Assembly (NCBI GenBank): GCA_015654475.1
Contig: JAATGV010000006.1
Span: 1 to 64,000 of the forward strand
From: Actinomycetales bacterium
GTDB lineage: Bacteria; Actinomycetota; Actinomycetes; Actinomycetales; Microbacteriaceae
Direction of reading: 5' to 3'
DNA: 64,000 nt
Positions 1-7,675 of the stretch are shown here, piece after piece. The notes under the pieces are model-generated. The model made no database searches. It was not told the DNA's origin and saw nothing but the letters and a program-made list of their open reading frames with translations. The position numbers and the translations under genes were made by a program. How positions within the stretch are numbered: position 1 is the first letter of the stretch; the number at the start of each line of letters is the position of its first letter.

Positions 1-109
1 GAGCTCTTGAAAGTCTGGCGTTAGGGCTTGAGGGTTTCGCGTTGAGGCTTCTGCTCGTAGCTTAGGTCGTGTGTCGTAGCAAGATGGGATTGTTTCGGTG
101 TGCCATTCT

Positions 110-207
110 GCTTCGTGCTTCGTGCTTCGTGCTTCGTGCTTCGTGCTTCGTGCTTCGTGCTTCGTGCTTCGTGCTTCGTGCTTCGTGCTTCGTGCTTCGT
201 GCTTCCT
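110..207. repeat. 7-bp tandem repeat (VNTR), 13 perfect copies plus one variant
   Basis: GCTTCGT repeats perfectly 13 times over 110-200, followed by one variant unit (GCTTCCT) at 201-207. The unit is not a multiple of three, so the array can be read through in shifting frames, and short apparent reading frames across it are a by-product. There is no promoter, start or domain context for a gene. It is best read as a non-coding simple repeat prone to slippage. Confidence 0.95.
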
Positions 208-292
208 GCTACCCCATCCTTACTTACTCCCTTCCTTCTTGTTCCCTCCTCCTCTCCGGTCAGACTGATTCCCGGGCTCTTTTTCTGGTTGG

Positions 293-577
293 TGCAGACG
301 CCCCCACCTGAACGCCTGAACGCATTGCATCAGTACCTCGGCTCTTGAGCCCGGCTACGCCCCCGTTTTGTGCAGACGCCCCCATCCGAATTTTCCACCT
401 TCCCACATGTGACGTGGTCGAAGCCCGGGATAACGGGCAACGAGACGCGTGCATGTTGCTGGTAATGGTTTCGGGTGGGGGCGTCTGCATTTCACCTCTT
501 GTAGTGCGTTTGTGTTACATAGGCGGCGCGGACGGTTCGCACACGTCAGGAGAGTGGTTGGGATGGGGGCGTCTGCA
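293..577. repeat. Four copies of a 14-bp repeat in nested inverted arrangement
   Basis: TGCAGACGCCCCCA occurs exactly at 293-306 and 371-384. Its reverse complement occurs exactly at 476-489 and 564-577, and a degenerate copy sits near 629-643. The outer pair and the inner pair are each inverted, so the arrangement is symmetrical about roughly position 430. No gene is evident. Function is unknown: it could be a repeated intergenic element, a protein-binding array or a fold-back structure. Confidence 0.85.
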
Positions 578-866
578 GATCAGAGCGGGGGCCCAACGAG
601 AAGGGGAGTGGCGAGTTAGATGTTTGGGTGGGGGCGTGTGCTGCCACCGGAAATGCAAACCATATGTCGTGGTACCGCAGAGTCAGCCGTTTTCATCCAA
701 GGAGGGTGCATGGGGCAACTGCATCTGTTCCAGGAATCCATCCACATGGTTTGGCCGATAACTCTCGGGGGTGGTCTCAGAGAGGGTGGTCGTGGTTCGC
801 TCGGTGGTTTCGTTGTTGGGGCTGTCGTTCAGCCGTCGCTGGGTTGCGGCTGGGTAGCCTTGTCTC

Positions 867-1535
867 ATGACTAGTCGTTCTGCGGGTGCGCGTCCTGATG
901 CCGCGCTTTTTCGCCGCCGTCGGGTCATGGTTTTTGGCGTGTTGCTGTTTGTCGTCGCGGTTGTGCTGACGGTGTGGACGCGGATGTCGGGTCTTGTCGG
1001 TTCTGAGGATGCCGAGGGAATAGCTCCTGCTCAGACGTCTGTTTCTGCGTCGACGCCGCCCGAGGGGGCGTCTTCTTCGGCGGGTTCTTCTGCATCGGCT
1101 GGTGCTGTTGCCAACTGTGAGGCATCCGCGCTGGTGGTGGTCGCGAAGACGGATAAGACGAATTATGCGGCAGGTAAGCTTCCGTCTTTTACGATTACGT
1201 TGACGAATTCTGGTGATGTGGCTTGTTCGGTTGACGTGGGTTCTTCGCAATTGCGGCTTGTGGTTACGAGCGGTGAGACGACGATTTGGCGTTCGGACGA
1301 TTGTGCGACCGGGTCGAAGAAGACGGATAAGTATTGGAACTATGTGAAGGTCGTCCAGCCGGGGGAGACGTTGGAGTCTGTGGCGGTGGAGTGGGATCGT
1401 GTGTTTTCGGATGCTTCTGATTGCAAGGCATCACCGGCCGCTGTCAACGGCGGTGGGGCGGCCTACTGGCTGACGGCATATGTGGGCGACGTAAGGTCGT
1501 CCGATGACAATCGGAAACAGTTCTTCTTGCAGTAG
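867..1535 (+). CDS. Membrane-anchored secreted protein with C-terminal beta-sandwich-like domain
   Basis: This 222-residue protein has a basic N-terminus (residues 1-20, with RRRR), one hydrophobic segment at about 21-41, a Ser/Ala/Pro-rich linker to about 80, and an extracytoplasmic domain from about residue 83. That domain contains a TITLTNSGDVACSVDVG-like stretch, typical of small Ig-like or DUF4232-like domains, and four cysteines that could pair outside the cell. It is probably a type II membrane protein or has an uncleaved signal anchor. No ribosome-binding site precedes the ATG, but TAGCCT six bases upstream would fit leaderless transcription. It runs convergently with radA, 34 bp away. 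Function is unknown. Confidence 0.7.
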   Translation: MTSRSAGARPDAALFRRRRVMVFGVLLFVVAVVLTVWTRMSGLVGSEDAEGIAPAQTSVSASTPPEGASSSAGSSASAGAVANCEASALVVVAKTDKTNYAAGKLPSFTITLTNSGDVACSVDVGSSQLRLVVTSGETTIWRSDDCATGSKKTDKYWNYVKVVQPGETLESVAVEWDRVFSDASDCKASPAAVNGGGAAYWLTAYVGDVRSSDDNRKQFFLQ

Positions 1536-1569
1536 CGCCGCGTTCTAGAGGTTTGAGTCGCTGACTTTT

Positions 1570-2913
1570 TTACTGCGTCAACGCCATGCTGAGGGCTCGC
1601 TTGATGCTTTTTTTGTTGTCGGTGATGAGGTGGGTGTAGCCGAGCCGCTGTGCTTCGCTGTGGCGCCGGCCGCTGCCGGCTGCCGGTCGTATTCCGCCGG
1701 CAAGGCTGAGTTCTCCGAATGCGGCGATGGTTCGGTCGACAGGCTTGTCTGTGAGCGCGGAGGCGACCGCGAGCGCGATGGCCAGGTCAGCTGCCGGCTC
1801 GTCTAACCGCACGCCGCCTACTGTCGAAATGTAGACGTCTCGGTTGCCGAGTGGGAGGCCGGCTCTGCGCTGCAGGATGGCGAGGATCATGGCAACGCGC
1901 GCATTGTCGACGCCTTGCGTGACCCGTCGAGGCAGGGGTGCGGTGGTCTCGACGACGAGGGCTTGAATCTCAACGGGGATGACGCGTCGTCCTTCCATGG
2001 AGATGGTCACGCAAACTCCCGCAATGCCTTCTTCGTGCCGAGAGAGGAACAGGCCGGACGGGTCGGGTACTTCTGCAATGCCTGTGCCGTTCATTTCGAA
2101 GCAGCCAACTTCGTCGGTTGGCCCGAACCGATTCTTGATCGCCCGAAGGAAGCGGAGCGCTGTCTGTTTGTCTCCTTCAAAATGGCACACAACGTCGACG
2201 AGGTGTTCGAGAGTGCGTGGCCCGGCGATGGAACCGTCTTTGGTGACATGGCCGACGAGTAGGAGCGCGCATCCTCGTTGCTTAGCGAGGCGAACTAGGC
2301 TGCCTGCGACCTCTCGCACTTGGCTCGGGCCGCCAGCAACCCCATCGCTGGAATCGCTGATTACAGTCTGCACGGAGTCGACGATGAGGAGTTCGGGTTG
2401 GATGGCCTCGACCTGGCCGAGTACGGCGGAGAGATCTGATTCGGCTGCCAAATAGAGGCTGTCGGCTAAGCCGTCAGTGCGCTCGGCTCTGAGGCGCACT
2501 TGCGCGGCCGATTCTTCAGCTGTGACATAGAGCACCGTCTGACCTGTTCGGGCAACGCGGGCGGCGACTTCTAACAGCAGAGTTGACTTGCCGACCCCGG
2601 GTTCGCCGGACATGAGCACCGTGGCCCCCGGAACGATGCCGCCGCCAAGAATGCGGTCGAACTCGCCGATAGTGGTCGGTTGGTGGTCTGCGGCATGAGC
2701 ATCGACCTCGGCGATCGGTTTGGCAATGTGGTCAGTGTCGATGCGCATGGGTGCGGTGGCACGCACCAAGCCCTCGCGAACATCCACCTCAATGACGGTG
2801 CCCCATTGCTGACATTCGCCACACCTGCCTACCCATTTGGATGTGGTCCACCCGCACTCGGTGCATCGGTATCCCGCTGCGCGGGCCGCTTTGTCGCGTG
2901 TGCTTATGGCCAT
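1570..2913 (-). CDS. radA: DNA repair protein RadA
   Basis: RadA is a RecA-like, DnaB-type motor that promotes branch migration during recombinational repair. The 447-residue product shows the N-terminal C4 zinc finger (CTECGW ... CGEC), the Walker A GEPGVGKST, the RadA-specific KNRFG motif (AIKNRFGPTDEVG), and a C-terminal Lon-protease-like domain. The start is placed at 2913 rather than 2940 because GAGAGG lies just upstream at good spacing and the protein then begins MAISTRDKAARAAGYRC. A LexA-box-like palindrome sits 50 bp upstream, which would make it SOS-regulated. It is convergent with the preceding membrane protein gene. Confidence 0.97.
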   Translation of the reverse strand: MAISTRDKAARAAGYRCTECGWTTSKWVGRCGECQQWGTVIEVDVREGLVRATAPMRIDTDHIAKPIAEVDAHAADHQPTTIGEFDRILGGGIVPGATVLMSGEPGVGKSTLLLEVAARVARTGQTVLYVTAEESAAQVRLRAERTDGLADSLYLAAESDLSAVLGQVEAIQPELLIVDSVQTVISDSSDGVAGGPSQVREVAGSLVRLAKQRGCALLLVGHVTKDGSIAGPRTLEHLVDVVCHFEGDKQTALRFLRAIKNRFGPTDEVGCFEMNGTGIAEVPDPSGLFLSRHEEGIAGVCVTISMEGRRVIPVEIQALVVETTAPLPRRVTQGVDNARVAMILAILQRRAGLPLGNRDVYISTVGGVRLDEPAADLAIALAVASALTDKPVDRTIAAFGELSLAGGIRPAAGSGRRHSEAQRLGYTHLITDNKKSIKRALSMALTQ

Positions 2914-2962
2914 GGGGTTCCTCTCGGTGATGCAATGCAACGTTAGCGGCAGCCACCGACAT

Positions 2963-2978
2963 TCGAATACATATTCGA
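2963..2978. promoter_or_regulatory. LexA (SOS) box-like palindrome upstream of radA
   Basis: TCGAATACATATTCGA is a palindrome with 7-bp arms. It matches the known actinobacterial SOS box TCGAAC-N4-GTTCGA except for one symmetrical change in each half. It lies 50 bp upstream of the radA start, a position able to block the promoter. LexA binding is inferred, not shown. Confidence 0.6.
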
Positions 2979-3116
2979 TCGATGTCGAGATAATTGACCG
3001 CGGTGATGCACAGTCAGCTTGTACCGAGACGCGGTAATCGAGAACCTGGTCATGCGACTGCGCCGGGTACTGCCTCGGTTGGCCTTGGCGGCACGTTTTG
3101 TATTAGGGTTGTCCGC

Positions 3117-3207
3117 GGTGACGTGTCCGAGCGGCCGAAGGTGCGACTCTCGAAAAGTCGTGTAGGGTAACCCCCTACCGTGGGTTCAAATCCCACCGTC
3201 ACCGCCA
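3117..3207 (+). tRNA. tRNA-Ser (anticodon CGA)
   Basis: A complete class II tRNA of 91 nt with encoded CCA. The acceptor stem pairs GGTGACG with CGTCACC, followed by G and CCA. The anticodon stem is CGACT/AGTCG around loop CTCGAAA (anticodon CGA, reading UCG), with a long variable arm and a T arm carrying GGTTCAAATCC. A promoter-like TTGGCC (3079-3084), 16-bp spacer and TATTAG (3101-3106) precede it. A strong hairpin at 3261-3293 follows. Confidence 0.97.
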
Positions 3208-3211
3208 TGTG

Positions 3212-3254
3212 ATGTCTCGGGACATCGTTTGTGGATGTCCTGTGTCTTGAGACA
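3212..3254. repeat. Two tandem short palindromes directly after the tRNA
   Basis: ATGTCTCGGGACAT (3212-3225) and TGTCTTGAGACA (3243-3254) are both perfect or near-perfect palindromes, separated by a GGATGTCC stretch. The wording TGTCTNNNAGACA with GGATGTCC recalls the ends of some IS481-type elements, but no transposase gene is nearby. It may be an element remnant or a transcript-end structure. Confidence 0.5.
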
Positions 3255-3260
3255 TAAGTT

Positions 3261-3293
3261 CGCAAAGGCCTCTCCTTCGGAGGGGCTTTTGCG
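3261..3293 (+). terminator. Terminator hairpin of tRNA-Ser
   Basis: CGCAAAGGCCTCTCC and GGAGGGGCTTTTGCG form a long stem around a TTC-type tetraloop region with few mismatches. It sits 54 bp after the tRNA and before the next gene, and is followed by a short T-run. Confidence 0.7.
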
Positions 3294-3461
3294 GTTTCTG
3301 GGGTGTGCGGCCGCGGGACGTCAAGTTTTCGAGTTCGCAGTGCTCTGATGGGGGGCAAATCAGTCAACGCGGTGGCCGATATTGAGGACTGTCTTCAGCC
3401 TCGCAACGCAACACCGCCGCAATGGGGGAGGCTTCGATCCTGGCACCTCGTAAAGGTGGGC

Positions 3462-3492
3462 TTGACTTAGAGCGTGCTCTAAGTCATACGGT
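3462..3492 (+). promoter_or_regulatory. MerR-type promoter with operator dyad in the spacer
   Basis: A -35 TTGACT (3462-3467) and a -10-like TACGGT (3487-3492) are separated by 19 bp, the over-long spacer typical of MerR-controlled promoters. A perfect dyad with 10-bp arms (GACTTAGAGC at 3464-3473, GCTCTAAGTC at 3476-3485) fills the spacer. Transcription would start near 3499, at the GTG chosen for the MerR gene, which implies autoregulation and a leaderless message. Confidence 0.75.
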
Positions 3493-3499
3493 GGTTGCT

Positions 3500-3925
3500 G
3501 TGAGCGAGAAATATGGTGCAGAAGGGCTGAGCGTGGCCGAGATGGCGGCGCTTACTGGTGTCACTGGGCACACGTTGCGCTACTACGAGCGCATCGGGTT
3601 GATCCAGTCGGTGACTCGTAACGGTGGGAACCAGCGCCGGTACCAGGCCGGTGATGTGGAGTGGGTGCAGTTTCTACTGCGGCTGCGGGAAACGGGGATG
3701 CCGATTGCGCAGATGCGTGAGTACTCGGTGTTACGTGCCCGTGGTGAATCCTCGCTGAGTGAACGACTGGAACTGCTGACTGCACACCACGAACGTCTGC
3801 GCCAGCAGATCGCCACGCTGCACGGCCACGAACGCGCCCTGCGAATCAAGGTTGAGACCTATCGACAGATGCTCGCCGATACTGTGCACACCGACGTCCA
3901 ACGAAACGGAGACACGAATGATTGA
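3500..3925 (+). CDS. MerR-family transcriptional regulator
   Basis: A helix-turn-helix regulator that normally untwists an over-long promoter spacer when an effector is bound. The MerR signature is clear: LSVAEMAALTGVTGHTLRYYERIGLI, then NQRRYQAGDVEWVQFLLRLRETGMPI and a C-terminal coiled coil (about residues 80-130). A longer frame opens at ATG 3422, but that would put its own promoter and operator inside the gene. GTG at 3500 lies where transcription should begin, so I use it (141 aa). It overlaps the next gene by 8 bp, so the two are co-transcribed. No conserved metal-binding cysteines are seen, so an organic or redox effector is more likely than a metal. Confidence 0.85.
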   Translation: MSEKYGAEGLSVAEMAALTGVTGHTLRYYERIGLIQSVTRNGGNQRRYQAGDVEWVQFLLRLRETGMPIAQMREYSVLRARGESSLSERLELLTAHHERLRQQIATLHGHERALRIKVETYRQMLADTVHTDVQRNGDTND

Positions 3926-4328
3926 TGCCAATACTCTGCGGGCCGAACGGTTTGCCGCCGGTATGCAGGCCCTCGGCGCGATCGACGGAGAGGCCGGGAT
4001 TGGGGTGATCGACTCGCTGGCTGACATCGCGCCCGAGCTTGGGCACCAGATCGTCGCCTGGGGATTCGGCGACATTTACTCCCGTCCTGGGTTGCAGCCC
4101 CAAGAACGACAGCTAGTGACCCTTGGGATGCTCACCGCGCTCGGCGGCTGCGAGGCCCAATTGGAAGTGCATATCGGCGCTTCGCTCAATGTCGGTCTCA
4201 CCGCAGAGCAGATCGTTGAAGCGTTGCTCCATGCATCCGTCTACTGCGGGTTCCCCAAGGCGCTTAACGCTGTCTTCGTGGCCAAGAAGGTGTTCGCCGC
4301 GCGTGGGCTGTTGCCGGTCGCATCCTGA
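3918..4328 (+). CDS. Carboxymuconolactone decarboxylase (CMD) family protein
   Basis: A 136-residue all-helical CMD-domain protein. The region RQLVTLGMLTALGGCEAQLEVHIGASLNVGLTAEQIVEALLH matches the family core. A single Cys in GGCEAQLEVHI replaces the CxxC of AhpD-type peroxidases, so it resembles decarboxylase-type members rather than AhpD. It starts inside the end of the MerR gene (8-bp overlap, GGAG upstream) and is presumably controlled by it. The family includes enzymes of protocatechuate breakdown and many uncharacterised redox proteins, so the substrate is unknown. Confidence 0.88.
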   Translation: MIDANTLRAERFAAGMQALGAIDGEAGIGVIDSLADIAPELGHQIVAWGFGDIYSRPGLQPQERQLVTLGMLTALGGCEAQLEVHIGASLNVGLTAEQIVEALLHASVYCGFPKALNAVFVAKKVFAARGLLPVAS

Positions 4329-4377
4329 CCTGCGCTGCAGCCTCGCGGAGCCTCACATCCGGGCCGCGAAATGGACG

Positions 4378-5235
4378 CTAAGCCGCCCAGGTGCGCATCG
4401 TTTCGATGAGTGGTGTGGTCGGGCGTCCGATCAACTCAGCCAGTTTGCCGCTGGTTTCGGACAGCAGCCCGTCACGAATGTTACCGTTGAGCGCCACAAC
4501 GAAGCTGGCCGTGCCTTCGTCAAGGCCAGCACCAATCAATGCCGCGCGCTCCTCTTCCGGTGAAATCTCGGTGTAGGTGACCGGTTTGCCAAGCACCTCG
4601 GATGCAGTCGACGCGAATTCGGCGGGGCTCCATGCGGCGTCACCCGAAAGCTCGTAGATCTGCCCATCGTGACCAGGTGTTGTGGCCACAACGGCGGCGG
4701 CCTCCGCGTAGTCCGCTCGGGGCGCGCTTGCTACCCGGCCCTCACCAACACTCGATGCGAGTGCGCCCGTATTGCGAGCCTGCTCGAAGTCGCTCACATA
4801 GTTCTCGGTGTACCAGCCGTTACGCAAAATGGTCGTGTTGAGGCCGGATGCCGCCAGGTATTCCTCTGTCGCCTTGTGATCTGGCGCGAGCACGAGAGCG
4901 CTCGTAGTCGCCTTGGGGGCAGAAGTGTAAAGCACGTGCGTGACACCGAGCTTCTTGGCAGCATCGATCACGTTGCGATGCTGCGTCACACGGTTGGCGA
5001 GGTCGCTTGACGACACGAGGACAACGGTGTCCGTGCCAGAGATCGCAGCCTCCACGGAGGCAGGATCGTTGAGTTCGACCGCTGCCGTCTCGATGTTCTG
5101 TTCCGCGAAGGCGGCCAACTTTTCTTGCTTCCGGCCAAGGGCCCGAATATCGCCCGCCTCAACACCTTTGTTCTGAAGTGCGTCGATAATCAATTTGCCA
5201 AGATGCCCGGTGGCACCAAATACTGCAATCGTCAT
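4378..5235 (-). CDS. NAD(P)-binding NmrA/QOR2-like oxidoreductase
   Basis: A 285-residue atypical short-chain dehydrogenase. The N-terminal AVFGATGHLGKLIIDAL carries the GxxGxxG Rossmann motif, and the body matches NmrA-like NAD(P)H:quinone reductases such as YtfG/QOR2 (VLYTSAPKA, TEEYLAASGLNTTILRNGWYTENY). The start is set at 5235 by an AGGAGG eight bases upstream; the open frame continues far beyond without coding character. It is divergent from the aldo/keto reductase and convergent with the CMD gene. A role in quinone or electrophile reduction is likely by family. Confidence 0.85.
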   Translation of the reverse strand: MTIAVFGATGHLGKLIIDALQNKGVEAGDIRALGRKQEKLAAFAEQNIETAAVELNDPASVEAAISGTDTVVLVSSSDLANRVTQHRNVIDAAKKLGVTHVLYTSAPKATTSALVLAPDHKATEEYLAASGLNTTILRNGWYTENYVSDFEQARNTGALASSVGEGRVASAPRADYAEAAAVVATTPGHDGQIYELSGDAAWSPAEFASTASEVLGKPVTYTEISPEEERAALIGAGLDEGTASFVVALNGNIRDGLLSETSGKLAELIGRPTTPLIETMRTWAA

Positions 5236-5542
5236 GAACCATTCCTCCTGTGTCAAAGTTGTGGGGCGTATATCCCATTGGTTGAACGGCCTCGGCGATC
5301 GAGGTATTCCGTAGCCGGGGTACTGAGGCGGTGCGTAGATGACGTGGTGGATCCGGGTGGCATCCGTACTCTGCCAGCCTCCGGCGCTGCAAGGACGCGG
5401 TATCCGCGGCCCCGCACGCAACGTAGCCGCGCAATAGACAGCAACAGGAGGAATGCGGCATCCGTGGGAGGCGTTAAGTTGAGGTAGGCCAGAAAAATGG
5501 CCGGCATGTTTGGCAATATGGAATTTCTTCGAGGAAGACACA

Positions 5543-6451
5543 ATGGCATCGACAGATTTTGGTCCGCTTATTCTTGACGGCAATACATTCGGATGGACGA
5601 GCGACCGCGAAACGAGTTTTGCGGTGCTTGATAGGTTTGTGGCCGCCGGAGGCACCGCAATCGATACCGCTGACGTGTATTCGGCCTGGATCCCCGGAAA
5701 CTCTGGGGGAGAGTCGGAGACCGTAATCGGGGAATGGCTTGCCTCTCGCAAGAATCGGGACTCTGTGGTCATCTCAACTAAGGTCGGCCAGTCTGCCTCT
5801 CGGTCTGGGCTATCCGCAGCCAACCTGCGTGCCGCAATCGACGACAGCCTTGCCCGGCTGCAAACGGACTATGTGGACGTCTACTACGCCCACGTAGATG
5901 ATGCCGATACGCCCCAAGCAGAGTATGTTGCCGCGTTCGACGAACTCGTCAAGGCAGGTAAGGTGCGCGCAGTCGGCGCATCGAACTTCACTCCTGCGCG
6001 CTTGCGTAGTGCAGTTGCAATCGCCCGCTCCGAGGGCCTCACGCCCTTCAGCGTCAGCCAAGACCACTACAACCTTGTCGAGCGTGGCGCCGAGGCAGAA
6101 CTGCTTGCGACTCTCAGCGAACTCGATATCGTCGAGACGCCCTACTTCGCTCTTGCGAGCGGCTTCTTGACGGGCAAATACCGGCCAGGAGCCGTCGTCG
6201 ACTCAGCTCGCTCCGACAGCGCCAGTCGTTACCTCGACAAACCCGAAAACGTGGAATTGCTTGGCAAACTCGATACGATCGCTGATGCCCATCATGTGTC
6301 GCATGCGGCGGTAGCGTTGGCGTGGCTTCGGCAGCAGCAGGTGGTTGCCGCGCCAATTGCCAGCGCACGGGTGCCAGAACAGCTGACCGATCTCATCCAG
6401 AGCTTTACGCTTACACTCAGCGACGCCGAATTGGCCGACCTCTCGCGCTGA
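5543..6451 (+). CDS. Aldo/keto reductase
   Basis: A 302-residue NADPH-dependent TIM-barrel reductase. The catalytic tetrad is visible: Asp and Tyr in IDTADVYSAW, Lys in VVISTKVG and His in VYYAHVDD. The NADP-binding end is represented by VAAPIASARVPEQL. The start at 5543 follows GAGGAAG. It lies opposite the NmrA-like gene across a 307-bp gap with no operator I can defend. Together with the MerR and CMD genes the locus looks like a carbonyl, quinone or electrophile detoxification cluster; the substrate cannot be assigned. Confidence 0.9.
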   Translation: MASTDFGPLILDGNTFGWTSDRETSFAVLDRFVAAGGTAIDTADVYSAWIPGNSGGESETVIGEWLASRKNRDSVVISTKVGQSASRSGLSAANLRAAIDDSLARLQTDYVDVYYAHVDDADTPQAEYVAAFDELVKAGKVRAVGASNFTPARLRSAVAIARSEGLTPFSVSQDHYNLVERGAEAELLATLSELDIVETPYFALASGFLTGKYRPGAVVDSARSDSASRYLDKPENVELLGKLDTIADAHHVSHAAVALAWLRQQQVVAAPIASARVPEQLTDLIQSFTLTLSDAELADLSR

Positions 6452-6465
6452 CCCTCACATTCGCA

Positions 6466-6504
6466 ATTGGGCGGGGAAGAGCACGACGCCCTCCCCCGCC
6501 CAAT
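6466..6504. terminator. Bidirectional terminator between convergent genes
   Basis: ATTGGGCGGGG (6466-6476) pairs perfectly with CCCCGCCCAAT (6494-6504). The 11-bp stem lies between the aldo/keto reductase and the convergent membrane-protein gene. Confidence 0.8.
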
Positions 6505-6532
6505 CTCTGTAACGGGATGTCACAACATGGGG

Positions 6533-7516
6533 CTATGACCGAATGAGTTCATCCTTCTGACCTGCAGTGGCCGAGGATCCTGAAGCCGCTGGCTGGATGT
6601 TTGCCTCCCGCACCTCGCGGTACTGAGTGTGATCGGTGTAGATCTCCTGCTTGAGAGGATTGAGGCGACGTGTCCTGATGCGGTAGACCTGATAGATCAG
6701 CACCGCGACGTTTGCAGCAAGCGACAGCGCCGAAACGGTGAACAGCGCCGCCGGGTTGTGTGAGGAACTCACCGAGAAGTCGGAAGCTGTCACGAATGCG
6801 GGCACGGCCATGGTGAACATCATCCACAATGCGAGGGTATGGGCACGGTGTTGCAGCCAGGCCCCCTTCTTGATGAAGAATGCGGGGATCGTGCACGAGA
6901 TGAGCAGCGCGGCACCGGCGTAGAACGAATGATCGCCGACGCAGTTGTAAACGTAGGCGAAGTTCCACAGGTCGTACGCAATGATCCAGAACCACAGCAT
7001 GTCCGGCCAGACCATGTCACGTGATTTGTCACGCGAAATGATGATGCCCATCCATCCACAAATGGTGACCAAGTTGATGAGACCGGCGATACCGTTCATG
7101 TAGTTCCATGCCCCAGAGACCATGAATACTCCATCAACCATCCCGTCTGCGCCCATTGCGCCGACCTGAAAGTCGCGGATGCACGCCTCGAGGATGTTGA
7201 GGCCGAGAATTGCGGGCGGAAACAGAAGCGCCCATTTGTTAGATGCGAGTTTGGGAATATAGCGGATTGCCATGAAGCCGAGGCACCCCGCAAGCGCTGA
7301 GTACACTTTCACCCAGTGGAACCAAGTGCCTGTGGATGACCCGGCGCCAGCAGTTGTCGGCCAGACGAAGATGGTCAGGACGATAGGGACTGCGACAAAT
7401 ATTGCAAGGCCAGCCCACTTCCACCGGCGCGTGACCTCGTTGAGGCCGATCAGACCGCCGAGCACCGCAAACCAGGCAAGCCAGGAGTACCACGGAATTG
7501 CTTCGAAAAGAAACAT
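6533..7516 (-). CDS. Multi-pass membrane protein, DUF5692-like
   Basis: A 327-residue integral membrane protein with about eight to nine hydrophobic segments (for example WYSWLAWFAVLGGLIGL, AGLAIFVAVPIVLTIFV, AALLISCTIPAFFI, AHTLALWMMFTMAVPAFV) and a polar C-terminal tail from about residue 285. The MFLFEAIPWYSWL start and the WFWIIAYDLWNFAYVYNC region look like DUF5692, a family without known function. A GAAGG precedes the ATG. It is divergent from a TetR gene across a 159-bp gap with a clear operator, so it is probably the target of that repressor and may be a transporter or membrane enzyme. Confidence 0.75.
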   Translation of the reverse strand: MFLFEAIPWYSWLAWFAVLGGLIGLNEVTRRWKWAGLAIFVAVPIVLTIFVWPTTAGAGSSTGTWFHWVKVYSALAGCLGFMAIRYIPKLASNKWALLFPPAILGLNILEACIRDFQVGAMGADGMVDGVFMVSGAWNYMNGIAGLINLVTICGWMGIIISRDKSRDMVWPDMLWFWIIAYDLWNFAYVYNCVGDHSFYAGAALLISCTIPAFFIKKGAWLQHRAHTLALWMMFTMAVPAFVTASDFSVSSSHNPAALFTVSALSLAANVAVLIYQVYRIRTRRLNPLKQEIYTDHTQYREVREANIQPAASGSSATAGQKDELIRS

Positions 7517-7629
7517 GATTCAACCTTCCGCACGCGGGGGAACAGCCGTCTTTGGCTGGTCTCAGATGTCGATCCCGTGTGTCTTTGCTGTTAATTCGAT
7601 GATAAAGTCGGGCGTGTCGGGGGCGCCAT

Positions 7630-7651
7630 AGACACATTGGCCAAAGTGTCT
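7630..7651. promoter_or_regulatory. TetR-type operator between divergent genes
   Basis: A 22-bp near-perfect palindrome has arms AGACAC and GTGTCT around a central TTGGCCAA, with one mismatched pair. It lies 24 bp before the TetR start and 113 bp before the divergent membrane-protein start, so one site could repress both. Confidence 0.7.
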
Positions 7652-7675
7652 GATCGACGACGATTGAGGTGAGTG

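Larger units (their letters stand above)
1..866. other. Long region without a convincing gene
   Basis: Apart from the two repeat arrays, this stretch shows no frame with a ribosome-binding site and recognisable domain. The longest plus-strand frame (345-761) crosses the 14-bp repeats and is rich in Trp, Cys and Gly, as expected for chance translation of G-rich DNA. A weak -10-like TAGCCT at 855-860 lies six bases before the start of the next gene. Confidence 0.6.

Noticed and set aside
110-207. CRISPR array
   Set aside because: Units are 7 bp, contiguous and without spacers; no cas genes are present.
345-761. 138-codon plus-strand frame in the left intergenic region
   Set aside because: It crosses the 14-bp repeats, has Trp/Gly/Cys-rich composition, no ribosome-binding site and no recognisable domain.
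3117-3300. Integrated element at tRNA-Ser
   Set aside because: No integrase and no repeated tRNA 3' segment downstream; only short palindromes are present.
5236-5542. Operator in the divergent NmrA-like / aldo-keto reductase gap
   Set aside because: Only short GC-rich dyads such as CCTCG-N5-CGAGG are present, not distinguishable from chance.
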